A stretch of DNA of 14,517 bases, from positions 1 to 14,517 of the forward strand of contig JABYQS010000731.1 in assembly GCA_022592435.1 (NCBI GenBank). The letters run 5' to 3'. The notes beneath the pieces were generated by a model that ran no database searches, was not told the DNA's origin, and worked only from the letters and a program-made list of their open reading frames with translations. The position numbers and the translations under genes were made by a program. Below, piece by piece: positions 1-9,324 of this stretch; the stretch's first letter is position 1, and each line of letters begins with the position of its first letter. This DNA is from Cerioporus squamosus. Its lineage: Eukaryota > Basidiomycota > Agaricomycetes > Polyporales > Polyporaceae.

Positions 1-460
1 CAATGTAGACTGTGTATTTTCTCCTCCTGAACTACTGGACATTGTGACCGAGGTCGGAACGGGCGAAGTCGAGGGGTGTAGATGTACTTGTGGACGTCAC
101 ATCCGGTGAAGTCGGGGTTGCAGATGGAGCTGTAGACGGTGGGGGGTCTCCGGAAGTGTGCAAACAACTGTCGTCGATGCTGCTCTCGACATCGAGAGAT
201 AAGTCAGCACTTGCGCCGTCATCATCGAGGACATGGAATTGCACTGTGGTACCAGCTGCAACATCGACCTTCCACTGAAGTGAGAATTGAGTCTGGCGTA
301 TTCTTACTGTCCTCGCACGTCCCGGAACGATAGTGATATCATATGGAGGTGTACCCTGGAAGATTGCGAGCGTCGCGGTGTTGCATTGCTGGACGCCTCC
401 GGGTGCAAGGATTTCCAGCGCGCTGACCGAGGCAATCATTGTGGATAGAAGAAGGATCAT
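1..460 (-). CDS. Secreted or membrane protein, type A ectodomain (partial, frame-broken)
   Basis: The gene starts at the ATG at 460-458 and runs off the left edge. A short hydrophobic signal peptide (MILLLSTMIASVSALE) is followed by a domain of about 100 residues between two cysteines. It shares with the protein at 12054-13344 the pattern Cys, GTPPYDI, F-x-x-x-W, AGTTVQFHVLDDDG and a closing Cys. I read this as a small beta-sandwich ectodomain of a common, uncharacterised Agaricomycete family. A Ser/Thr/Pro stalk follows. The frame reaches a TAG at 34-32, but from about 72 downward a neighbouring frame continues as Ser/Thr-rich stalk (STSPVPTSV, then MSSSSGG) to the edge. One base too many in the four-base run at 73-76 would explain this. 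A membrane helix is expected beyond the edge by analogy. Function is unknown. The upstream frame is open to 913, but the residues there look non-coding, so I prefer the signal-peptide Met. Confidence 0.72.
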
Positions 461-1827
461 GATCAACCTATGGGCGTACTTCACGCCATAATAGAGACGA
501 CAATAGTGGAGTCCAGTACGGCGAGCTGTATGATGACCGTCACAGGATGGACAGAAGTGGTATCTATACAACTCACCGACAGAGATCCGACGATCATGAC
601 CTCGGAGAAACCGCGTGGCCTGTCTGGTCCTCTCTTGTCGAGTATTCCGCCACATGCCGTGCGCATTGAGATCGAGGTGACTGCATGATATGACGGCCGC
701 TTGACGGATGGCGCTTTGACGATGCATGAGGAGCAGATCGTGCCCTATATTTGGTTGTAGCATTACAATCAGCATGTATATAGAACGCGTAACGCAGCCT
801 ACTTTGAAGCTGGTTATAATGCAACAGATAATTTCGGCCAGAGAAAGAGTACAAGTAGTACTTGCGGGTGGGAGTCGCACTGCCAAATACCGACTCGAGC
901 AATTATAAGGCAAAGAGGGAGAGAGAAGCTAGCCTGCACTCGCGCGTCGGACCGTAACCTGTACGCATAGGTCAACAGCAACTCTACATTAGTCAACGAT
1001 GCCGTCGGAGCTCGCACCAGAGCCATGTGCATCTCGCCCCATAAGCATAACGGTTCTGACAAGCGCCGTCTCTTCCGGCCGCACATCATCTGGATCTGTC
1101 TGATACAGTCAAAAACATGACACAATGGCAGGACGAGTCTGCGGACTACTCATAATGACAGGGTAGAGGAACAAACTCACCTTCTGTGGTCTCAAACAAC
1201 GATGGACAGTCCACACGTCATCACCGTGAAGTCTACTAAGTAAATGGTTGACTCGTCATTGTGCTGTCGCCAACGAAGACATTTGCGTTTACTTACTGCG
1301 TATGTGTGCCGTAAGGCTGGTTATCTCATGGGAATGACCTCGGATCTTGTCTATTACGCAAAGGGGGCGCAGGAGGAGGAGAGATACAGGACTAACCGGG
1401 ACCCGCGGAGAGGCGAGGAGCCCCAACTGCAGTGCATCACGGTCACAGTGCACGTGATTGCGTCGTCACGCGACGCGTCGCGCCCGACCGCTCATCCCAC
1501 TCCCAGGCCTGAGGCAACCCCCAGGAAGACCAAAGAGAAGAAGATTTGGTTCAACTAAGACTCGCGGAGTGTGCGAACCAACTTGTCTATGTAGCCTGAT
1601 TTCCATATAGAGTTCGGAGTCCACGGTCTATGTGAAAGCGCAAAGTGAGCCAGACTACGACCTGAGTAACGTTGAACGTTGACAATGCGGAAGAAGTAGT
1701 TTCAAGACAAAAGGGACCGTCCGACTCAATCTAAATTGTCCACCCATACTGTCATAACCGTCCGTGCGCTAGCATTCAGCATGCTGGATGACACTGGTAC
1801 TACAGTATAAGTAGCCGAATGCTGAGC
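461..1827. other. Intergenic stretch upstream of the type A gene, no gene recognised
   Basis: About 1.4 kb between the start of the gene at 1-460 and the stop of the gene at 1828-3262. Several open frames cross it on both strands, but none shows a recognisable domain or a credible exon series. A GC-rich patch at 1451-1482 holds CACGTG and a palindrome (separate entry). It probably contains the promoter of the left gene and the 3' flank of the next one. Confidence 0.55.
1451..1481. promoter_or_regulatory. Candidate regulatory patch: CACGTG plus a 12-bp palindrome containing ACGCGT
   Basis: CACGTG lies at 1451-1456 and the perfect palindrome GCGACGCGTCGC at 1470-1481. CACGTG is the classical E-box core bound by bHLH factors, and ACGCGT (1473-1478) is the core of the MluI cell-cycle box in ascomycete yeasts. 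Both facts come from other fungi. Here the patch is about 1 kb upstream of the nearest start on the minus strand, so a regulatory role is only a possibility. Confidence 0.25.
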
Positions 1828-3262
1828 TCAATCAGCAGTGTATGGAGGTGGAAGGCTGCTTGAAGCTATACTGTCGCCGTCTGCACCTTCTAGAGAGTGT
1901 TCTTCGTTAGTTTCACTCATCTTAGCACCGTGCGGTACAGTGCCTGCCATGCGAGACACCGTAAGAGGTCGTATGCCTGAATGGCAGACCTTCACGTTGG
2001 CAAGCGGCTTCGCTGGGAACAGCAGGAATGTGGTCGCACCTTCTTCGAGTTCGCGCGTGCAAGCACAGTCTTCGTTGTTTTGACTCTCCCCAAACGTGTC
2101 TGAGCTCTTCTCCTCAGAACACGGCCCCGCAGCGGCGGTTCGAGCGTGGGGAGACGTTGGCCTGAGATCCGACGCTCCTTCCATACCCCGTTCGCCGATG
2201 TGGCCATCATCGTGGAAGCGGATGGTGGCGTCGGCCATGGACAGCGTCGCGGCCGGTTCAGAAATAGCACACACTCCCGATTCCCCTGCGGAGTTGGCAC
2301 CTTCGGCAAGCCGAGTACGCGTGCTGTAGGCTGTGAGACCAGAATCGCTCAGCACATCAAACCACATGATCGTGAACTAATCTTGAGCACTGACTATGCG
2401 GTTCAACGGACCTCTCCTTCATCTTCTTCGTTCGACGCCTCTTCGTCAGGTACCAGAGTATCACTGCGAAGAGCAACGTTCCGACCGTCGCACCGACGAC
2501 GACGGTTGCAATAGAAGCGGGTTTGGATATCCAGGGATGCCCATCTTCTCCGCTCGAAGTCGGATCGGGATACTCCGTCGACGGTCCGGAAGACAACCCC
2601 GTTGACGACTGCTGGGACAACTCGCTAGATTTAGCGGAGTGCGTCGCAAGTGATGGCGAGATGGAGTATACCGGAGAGGCCGATCCCTGGAGCGTAGAGA
2701 CCAGAAAGTGGTCGAGGCCAATCCATCCCGTGTCGCGAACGGTGAACGTTCAGCGTGTGAGTGCCGTTGGTGAGCGTAGGAGAGGAGTAGAGGACTTCTG
2801 GTGACTGCGAGAGCTTTTGCGGACACAGAACACACCAGGAGTCACCAGACGTCTGCACGAAGGACGGAATCCCGTCGTCGATCAAAAACGTCGAATTGGC
2901 GTTCCATCTAGGACGCTGTATGTCTGGAAACCATATGCTGTGATACCGGTGCCTGCACAGACAGTCAGTTACTGTCAAACGTATGCGAAGACAGGGCACG
3001 ACTATACCAGAGAAAGTGAGGACTGCGAAGTCTCCCTCATCTTCACTCCAAATCGCCTCCGACTGGAACCGAGCCCAGCTCCCGGAATAAGATAGAGCGG
3101 GATTCGTGGTCGCAATGCGTTCCATTAAGTAGGACTTGTCCCTGCCGGAGGGATGCCTGCAAATGCAGACAATTAGTGGATGCTATTGCGCGTGAAACGT
3201 GGACGCACAACTCGATACCAGGGCATTGGAAGCACGTTTCCCGGGACAACACCCAGCAGCAT
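1828..3262 (-). CDS. Type B single-pass membrane protein with PPPY tail, disrupted frame
   Basis: Paralogue of the gene at 3960-5171. Proposed exons, in reading order: 3262-3219, 3156-3008, 2952-2412 and 2347-1828. The ectodomain shows TNPALSYSGSW and TFSG-TGITAYG, matching the paralogue's TDPSIVYTGSW and TFTG-TWISVYG, then NSTFLIDDG, NGTHTLNV and TVRDTGWIGLDHFLVST. A Ser-rich stalk, a helix (SIATVVVGATVGTLLFAVIL), a basic patch (KRRRTKK) and an acidic tail ending in PPPY (1840-1851) follow. Two one-base frame breaks flank the middle of the ectodomain, near 2926-2932 and 2741-2747. They cancel, so stalk and helix return to the starting frame. The first intron (3218-3157) has a CACTAAT branch-like site and a TTTGCAG acceptor, but the first exon (ATG at 3262 or 3226) is tentative. 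The tail is joined either by a 64-bp intron (2411-2348, GTCCGT donor, GAG acceptor) or after a third break. Function unknown. It is either a live gene with sequence errors or a young pseudogene. Confidence 0.68.
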
Positions 3263-3959
3263 TCTTATAGTAGCCACACAGAGATCGCAGGACCGCTACA
3301 TGACCGAGCACTACGGTCTGAGGGTATAGAGAACATTGATAGCTCGGAAGCTTATATTGACCAATCATGCGAGGACGATGTCAGGATACTCTCTGTCGAT
3401 GCTCGTCCTGTGAGATGATGAACCGGTCTCCGAGCGCGCTGCGGGTTCGAAGAAACATTGAGACCTTGGGCGCGACATCCCGTGCGACATATTGCGATTC
3501 TCTGCCCCTCTATCCTCGCAACGAACATATCAGATGTTGCACAACATGCCAGGCAAAGTTCGTACCTAATCAGGTTCTCCAATCTTCACATCTTTGAGCT
3601 CCTCCCGGCGAAGGATGTTGCTTCCGAGGTGGTAGTGACCATGCGGAGTGTTCGCCTGCGCCATGGTCCATGAGTATATCATCGATACACTGTCATATCC
3701 TCGTCATTGACACGATATGGACTATACACGCGGACGCGTTCGACCGTGGACCTGCCATTGGTCTCCACCCCACCCTCGTCAATCCCATCTAAGTAGGTCC
3801 GAAGTAGCATCAGAGACGGCTCAACGGCACGAAGAAGATAAACTTACCTTCCGCGGAGCGGTGCCAAGGTCGACGCTTTCGCCGCACCGTCCTGGGGACG
3901 CATACCGGATGCATAGTTCGGCAGCTCCTGTGGCGGCGCAATCGAAGTGCTCGCTCGCC
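3263..3959. other. Intergenic stretch between the two type B genes
   Basis: About 700 bases between the stop of the gene at 3960-5171 and the start of the one at 1828-3262. No convincing exon, RNA gene or repeat was seen. It should contain the promoter of the downstream type B gene. CTATAAG on the minus strand lies only a few bases before the ATG at 3262, which would suit a start at 3226 better. Confidence 0.5.
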
Positions 3960-5171
3960 TCAGCGGAGACAGGCGGGTAGGCGGAAGCGAGGCTTTGAGT
4001 CCACGAGCCCGTTAAACGGTACGAGTCCGTCGTCGATGTCACTCCCGGTGGGCACCTGGGGGTCGTGGGAGGTGTATCCGTATGGTGGAAGAGAGAACAC
4101 CGAGGTCCCCACGTCGGAGAACCGACGCTCGTGCTTCTCGTCGGTGCTGCGGACGGGGTCGAGGAACGGTGAGACGCTAGGGTACTCGGTCACTGCGACT
4201 GCGGGCACTGTTCAGATGGATGGATGAGCTGTCATGTTATTAGGTTCGGACCGTCAAAGTGTGTCATACCTGATGACTTCTCGGCGCTGGCGCGTCTGCG
4301 TCGCCTGCGGGAAAGACAGTAATAGGCGAGGATGCCGCCTCCGACTATGAGACAGAACACAGAGATCCCGACCGCGATCCCTGCACTGGCACCCTTGGAC
4401 AGGTCGCTGCTACTGTGGTGCGAGGGGTCACCTGATGGGGATCCTGTTGGTGGTATGTAAGTCGTGAAGCCGTTGCTGCTCGGGTCCGCGATGAGATGGC
4501 TTGCGCCGGGGGTTGTCGCACCTTGCGCGCTGGAGGAAGACGCCGACGCTAAAGAGCTCGGTACAAAGGGAGCGTGAGGCGCAGACAACCCATTGGGCCC
4601 TGGGCTGGAGGCAACAGGGGATATCGTCTCCGTAGTCGTCAGGATGGACGTGGCTTGGGAGGGCTGCGCAATGATCGATGATGGTGGCTGTACGACGGTT
4701 TCCGACGTCACAACGTCGTCCTGCAGCCCCATGAGGAAGAAATCGAGCAGCAAGGAGTCGCCATAGTTGGTGATGACGAGCGTGTGTGTCCCGGCTGTGA
4801 GGATCGAAGAGTTGAAGAATTGAGCCTTGTGCTTCGGCGAACCGACGACGCTCGCCTCGAAGTATGTGGTAGTGAGTCCACCGTCAACCGCGTAGGTGGA
4901 CTTCTCCGTGCCGGATGGCGAGCGTGCGCCATATACGCTGATCCATGTGCCTGAGCAAAAGTGAGTATGGGTTTAACAGCGAGAGCAGGGGCATTCGCGG
5001 ACCTGTGAACGTGAAATTGGCTATGTCGCCGACCACGGTAGTCTCGGACACGGTGTTTGCATAGTTTCCCGGGCTGGGACTTTGGCGGGTCCAGCTACCT
5101 GTGTACACAATGCTCGGGTCGGTGTCGTCGAGGAGGGCTACGTTGGCTCCCCTGAACAATGTAATAGGCAT
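3960..5171 (-). CDS. Type B single-pass membrane protein, intact, LPPY tail
   Basis: Three exons in reading order, 5171-5003, 4950-4270 and 4207-3960, with introns of 52 and 62 bp, give 365 residues. The N-terminal domain has the hallmarks DDTDPSIVYTGSW, TFTG, WISVYGA, a Cys-free beta-rich stretch and GTHTLVI. I recognise this pattern from a large Agaricomycete family of unknown function, probably a jelly-roll-like ectodomain. A Ser/Thr/Pro stalk (about 140-240) leads to one helix (about 246-270), six arginines, and a cytosolic tail with LPPY at 323-326. The tail is coded mainly by the last exon. No clear signal peptide is seen from the ATG at 5171, and the bases before it (CCACCTAG) form a good splice acceptor, so a missed upstream exon is possible. 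It lies on the same strand as its paralogue at 1828-3262. Ligand unknown; a surface sensor or wall-associated role is inference only. Confidence 0.85.
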
Positions 5172-5985
5172 CTAGGTGGATTCGGGCGAGACAAGAGGGA
5201 GCAACCGAGGAAATTGTACGCAAGTAGGACGATCGAAAGCGGCGTGAAGAAACAAGCGGGTAAGCAGGGTAGCGGGGACGCCAACTGCGCCTCGCAAACC
5301 CCATGGTCGCACTAGATTCCAAGCATAGGTCCAACAAGAGAAGCTATGAGCCCGCCTTCCGCATCTCGTGATTCAAGCTATGAGACGACGTACTGTCAGA
5401 ATATATCATCTTCCATCTGCTGGAAGTATGACAGCTAACCTTGCATAGGTGCTCGAAAATCGATTGCACGGCATAGGCTGGCGGGTGGACTTTGACAGCG
5501 TGGCAGCCCTGGATGTCGCCGTGAGAGATGCGGCCCAAACATATAGGACGGGAAGTCTGCTGCGATCTCGAGATATTCCCGGAGGCATAGGCATGGTGAT
5601 GGCAGGAGCAAGAGCGGCTTCAGGACCGCGACCGGGCCCGAGTAACAGGAGACGTACCTTACAGCCACATTGATGATGTTCATCAAACACTTCAACGAGT
5701 AACAGTCCGGATGTTGACTGAGACTTAGATGCCGGCTCGGCATACTTACCTGCTGCTTACCTCAGCTGCAGAGTTCTAATGCAAGCTTATCCTTAGACTT
5801 CTGTGCCAGGCGGGACGCGCCTCGCGCGCATGAGTCAGACCCTCATGTAGACGAGTTTTTGACGACGAGGCTCTGGAGAAGTACGTCCTTTTGAGTTCCC
5901 TTGGCACATCCTTCCGCATGGTATTGCGTCCACGTTGCTGACCGCCGGGCCCGCCGTTGCATTGCCAGCACAAGAAGTCGATGTC

Positions 5986-6132
5986 CCTCCGGCTTCAACA
6001 TGAGCCTCAAAAGCTTCGCTTCCTATGAACAAGTCGACTCTCACAGCAGCCTCAGGCACCCGAGCATCCAGGTCTTCGCCCGGTTGAACGTGCTCTCGCG
6101 CTCCTCCCGACTCAACAAGAGCCTCAAACACC
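5986..6132. repeat. Degenerate repeat copies, about 117 bp apart
   Basis: The stretch at about 5986-6012 and the one at about 6103-6129 share roughly four fifths of their bases, with a common core near GAGCCTCAAA. The offset of 117 is a multiple of three. In the minus-strand frame it shows as FEAHVEAGG and FEALVESGG, with a weaker related stretch (LDARVPEAA) between. This is either an old minisatellite or a repeat in an unrecognised coding sequence. Confidence 0.35.
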
Positions 6133-6379
6133 GGTGTTGGACAGCATTCGGCAGATCAAGCTCATGTCAAGTCTAATTGTAGTGCATACGGTCGGATGTC
6201 ACCGAACCTCCATGATCGGGATATGTCCAACTGAAGGGTGGCTGAGCTCCTGTTCTAGGCTCAGACGTGACCGCCACTGAGGAGTTAGCGTACCGCGCGA
6301 ATTTAGTGCACGGAGCCGCTACTGATTGTTATGGCGTCTTAGACTCTTGTATCATCTTCCCGGAGGCGCACGGTGAAGG

Positions 6380-6387
6380 TATATAAG
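6380..6387 (+). promoter_or_regulatory. TATA box of the carboxylesterase gene
   Basis: TATATAAG lies 60 bases before the esterase ATG at 6448, a usual distance for a fungal TATA box with a short leader. CCAAT follows at about 6393-6397. No competing start codon lies between the box and the ATG. Confidence 0.65.
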
Positions 6388-6447
6388 TAAGGCCAATGGT
6401 CGAAGGCCTCCTCAGACCTTCGTGCAACTCCAAAGCGTGCCAGCAAC

Positions 6448-8923
6448 ATGGCCGCCAGGCTCGTCCAATTCCTCAATCTCGTTCTCCTCGTGGTTTCCGT
6501 GTTCGGTGCTGCGACGCACGCCAACTCTAACGCGACGGTCACCTTGGACAATGCCACCGTCATCGGCCAGCCGAACGGAACCGTCGTCAAGTACCTTGGC
6601 TTACCGTTCGCACAACCTCCGTATGTCCGCTCCCTCTTATGCCACGCGTTCTCTTCGTGCTGAGTGTCTTTCGTACTAGGGTCGGCGACCTCCGCTTCCG
6701 CCTACCTAAAGCCGTATCGCCGTTCAATGGGACCATAAACGCCACCGCCTTTGGAAATCAGTGCATCCAGCAGACCTTCGAGCCTCTAGCGCTCCCGGAC
6801 GACCTGCCACCTCCTGCTCGAGACTACATGTCGCTCGCAGGGTTTCTCGCTCTCCCGGATGTCCCTGTGAGCGAGGACTGTGAGTCATTACCTGAAGTCC
6901 TAGGACGGGATACTGATGTTAAGATTCTCAAGGCCTGAACTTGAACGTAATTGTACCAGCGGATACCGATCCCCAGTCCAAGCTACCTGTCGCCGTGGTA
7001 CGTACCCCCGTCGGTGCGAACAATTGAGACTTACATATGATGCTGTCTTTAGTGGATATTTGGAGGTGGGGCCAACCGATCCCTCACAAAGCCGTACGCG
7101 TTACTGACTGAATGTTCTCAGGCGGCTTCCAGATAGGCTCCAACGCAGTGTAGGTTACCACCCTCAAGCGAGCTTGGACATATTCTGACGGTATGTGCAG
7201 TGAACCCGGCGAGCTAATTGTGGCGAGGTCGGTAGAAATAGGCCACCCTATGATCTATGTCGCAGTCAACTACAGGTAGGCTATCCCTCTCCATGCGGAG
7301 CTTCCAGGACACTGATGTAATCTTCCTCACAGGTTGAGCGGTGAGCGGATCAAGTTGTGGCTAGTCCGCAGGCATAGCGGTGCTAAGATTTGGCACAGCC
7401 TTTGGGTTCCTTGGTGGAAAAGAGGTGAAAGATGCCGGTGTCGCGAACATCGCCCTCCATGACCGTGCGTTTCTGGCTGCTTTCCGCCTCCAACCTGATA
7501 CAATGTCTGAGGGCTACCTTCTTCAGAACGAGAGGCACTCCGCTGGATCCAGAGGTACATCTCCGCATTCGGCGGAGACCCGGAGAAGGTCATGCTGTAA
7601 GTTGCCTTGCCCCGTCACTCTCTCACCGCACACCATCTTCTCACGAATGACGTCGCCTGCAGCTGGGGCGAGAGCGCAGGCTCCGTGGCTGTCGCACTGC
7701 AGATGCAAGCAAATGGCGGCAACACCGAAGGTTTCTTCCGCGCCGCGTTCATGGAGTCTGGCGCTCTGCTCCCGACGGGCACTGTCGACAACCCGTACGT
7801 CCAGGCCAACTACGACCAGATCGTGGCAGACACAGGGTGCTCGAATGCGACCGATACACTTGCGTGCTTGCGCACCATTCCCGCGGACGCTCTGAAGGCG
7901 GCTATGGATCAGACGCCGTCGTTCGTCGGCTTTCGGGTGAGCTGGACTTACTCACCTATTTCATGACATGCGAATGTTGAGGATCCGACGTGGATGATAT
8001 AGCAACTCAACACACCGTACTTCCCCCGGGCCGACGGATCGTTCATTCGAGAGGCTCCCCAGCAAGAGCTGTTGAAGGGTCGGGTAGCACGCATCCCAAT
8101 CGTCGCCGGCATGTCTTCTTATGCTGGCCTGTCGAGTCGATCTTCACTCACTAGTTGGACAGGCAACGACTTCGACGAAGGCACCGTCTTCTCGTTCGGC
8201 ACTCTGAACCTGACGTGAGTATATTGGGCCACCGCAGCTTCCACCGAGATGCTGACACTGTCGCACATTCACCAGCACCGATGAGGAGTTCTTGGACTAC
8301 ATCCACTCAAACTACTACGTGAACACCTCTCGCGCAGCCGTGGCCAAGATCCTAGATCTCTACCCCTCCGACCCCGCCGCGGGCTCCCCATACAACACCG
8401 GGGACAACTTCACGTACACGCCCCAGTACAAGCGCATGTCGGCGTTCCAGGGCGACTTCATCGAGCACGCGCCCCGGCGGCTGTTCGTCCAGCACCTCGC
8501 GCAAAAGCAGCCGGTGTATACCTATTGTACGTCCCTCATCTTCTCACATCGTATACACGGCGTAGCTGACCCGGAGACCATTCGAAGTGAGCAACTCACA
8601 ACACATAGATGGTATTGGAGCTGTATGTCTCTGCCATCCTCTCACAATTCTCGACTGTCTCAGCTAACGCGACGTGTCAGCCGCATGGCTCCGAGCTCCT
8701 CGACATATTCGGAGGCGGGCCGTTGGGCGACTACCTCATCCGCTTCGCTGCGACGCTCAACCCGAACGGTGACGGCGCCGTCTCGTGGCCGCAGTATACC
8801 AACTTGACGCCTTTCACGCTCACGTTCAACGATGCGGAGCCTGCTTTCAACCTCACGCGCGACGACTATCGAGCAGAGCAGATCGAGTATCTAGTGAGGC
8901 TTAGCCTTGCCGACCCAATCTAG
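6448..8923 (+). CDS. Secreted type-B carboxylesterase/lipase, 15 exons
   Basis: Alpha/beta-hydrolase of the carboxylesterase/lipase (COesterase) family, expected to hydrolyse ester bonds of lipids or other esters outside the cell. Exons: 6448-6620, 6680-6879, 6933-6997, 7053-7065, 7122-7149, 7201-7275, 7333-7340, 7399-7464, 7527-7596, 7663-7936, 8003-8108, 8163-8214, 8276-8526, 8609-8622, 8681-8923. They join to 545 residues, the usual family length, without a stop. A signal peptide covers about 1-25. Seen motifs: LGLPFAQPP, the EDCLNLNV signature (about 122-129), the oxyanion-hole GGGF (about 150-153), WGESAGS with nucleophile Ser237, DEGT with Glu365 and PHGSE with His467. Spacing fits the Ser-Glu-His triad of Candida rugosa-type lipases. 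Many N-x-S/T sites agree with secretion. All introns are 51-82 bp GT-AG except 8109-8162, which is GC-AG. Substrate cannot be told from sequence. Confidence 0.93.
7333..7340 (+). other. 8-nt microexon of the carboxylesterase
   Basis: The 8 bases GTTGAGCG lie between a 57-bp intron (7276-7332) and a 58-bp intron (7341-7398). They complete Arg185, code Leu186 and Ser187 and begin Ala188 of the conserved NYRLSAFGFLGG stretch. Skipping the exon would shift the frame and remove the conserved residues, so it is needed for a working product. Confidence 0.85.
8109..8162 (+). other. In-frame GC-AG intron before the catalytic Glu
   Basis: Donor GCATGT and acceptor GGACAG with TCACTAG upstream as a possible branch region. 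Removal gives IPIVAGNDFDEGT, the expected family sequence around catalytic Glu365. The segment is 54 bases with no stop in frame, so its retention would insert 18 residues (beginning MSSYAGLSS) beside the active-site loop without breaking the protein. Confidence 0.7.
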
Positions 8924-9132
8924 GAGAGGAGACCGTCCGGTGATGAAACATGTATTGTCTTGGACGTGTTGCTTCGGTGGCCCGTCACTGTTGCCCGATA
9001 TGAGCATTGCTATTCAACGAGCACATTTGACTGTCACACCATGGACCACTCTTCGAATTTCCACTCCGTTCAATTGTTGGGATTGTTACATACTATTAGA
9101 GATCTCATCGTCCGTCTTGCGTCCGTCCGCAC

Positions 9133-9149
9133 AAAAAGACAGTCTAAAA
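9133..9149 (-). terminator. RNA polymerase III terminator of the tRNA-Leu gene
   Basis: On the minus strand the tRNA 3' end at 9156 is followed by TTTT (9149-9146) and then TTTTT (9137-9133). Such short T runs end polymerase III transcription. Confidence 0.75.
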
Positions 9150-9155
9150 TTCAAA

Positions 9156-9251
9156 TGATGAGAGTGGGATTCGAACCCACGCCCTTTCGGACCAGATAAG
9201 ACGAGATATGAAGCCTTAGTCTGGCGCCTTAGACCGCTCGGCCATCTCACC
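9156..9251 (-). tRNA. tRNA-Leu(AAG) with a 16-nt intron
   Basis: The acceptor strands GGTGAGA and TCTCATC pair, with A as discriminator base (9156). The D arm (TGGCCGAGCGG, also the A box), the anticodon stem CCAGA/TCTGG, a long variable arm (TCC-GAAA-GGG) typical of leucine tRNAs, and the T arm GTGGG-TTCGAAT-CCCAC (B box) are all present. The anticodon AAG is at 9217-9215, after U33. The intron lies at 9213-9198, one base after the anticodon, the normal eukaryotic position, and contains CTT that can pair with the anticodon. The mature tRNA is 80 nt before CCA addition. AAG (inosine-modified) reads CTT and CTC codons. Confidence 0.96.
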
Positions 9252-9324
9252 ATGTACACTACTTAGACTGAAGTTATATATGAAACGCCCTTTTCATAGG
9301 AGGTGTGTAAGTTGGTGCAAGTGT

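Larger units (their letters stand above)
5172..6447. other. Divergent intergenic region, no gene recognised
   Basis: About 1.3 kb between the minus-strand membrane protein gene and the plus-strand esterase, so both promoters should lie here. An exact 10-bp direct repeat (AAGCTATGAG) occurs at 5341-5350 and 5375-5384. A degenerate repeat lies at 5986-6132 (separate entry). A minus-strand open frame at 5835-6131 is Ala/Val/Glu-rich with no recognisable family, and I do not call it a gene. Confidence 0.5.

Noticed and set aside
32..913. Full 293-codon open frame as one protein
   Set aside because: The first half lacks a recognisable domain and precedes a clean signal peptide at 460. The open frame is probably chance.
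5341..5384. Two AAGCTATGAG copies as part of a CRISPR-like array or insertion-site duplication
   Set aside because: Only two 10-bp copies with no element between them; too little to call anything but a short direct repeat.
5976..6132. Collagen-like or secreted repeat protein
   Set aside because: The repeat is weak and no start, signal peptide or exon boundaries support a gene.
7380..7895. 171-codon plus-strand open frame as a gene
   Set aside because: It starts in an esterase exon but reads on through introns into the wrong frame. The spliced model recovers conserved residues instead.
8566..8586. A 21-nt cassette exon inside the intron at 8527-8608 of the esterase
   Set aside because: It would fit the phase but leaves a following intron of only 22 bases, too short for normal splicing. 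GCTGAC there looks more like a branch site.
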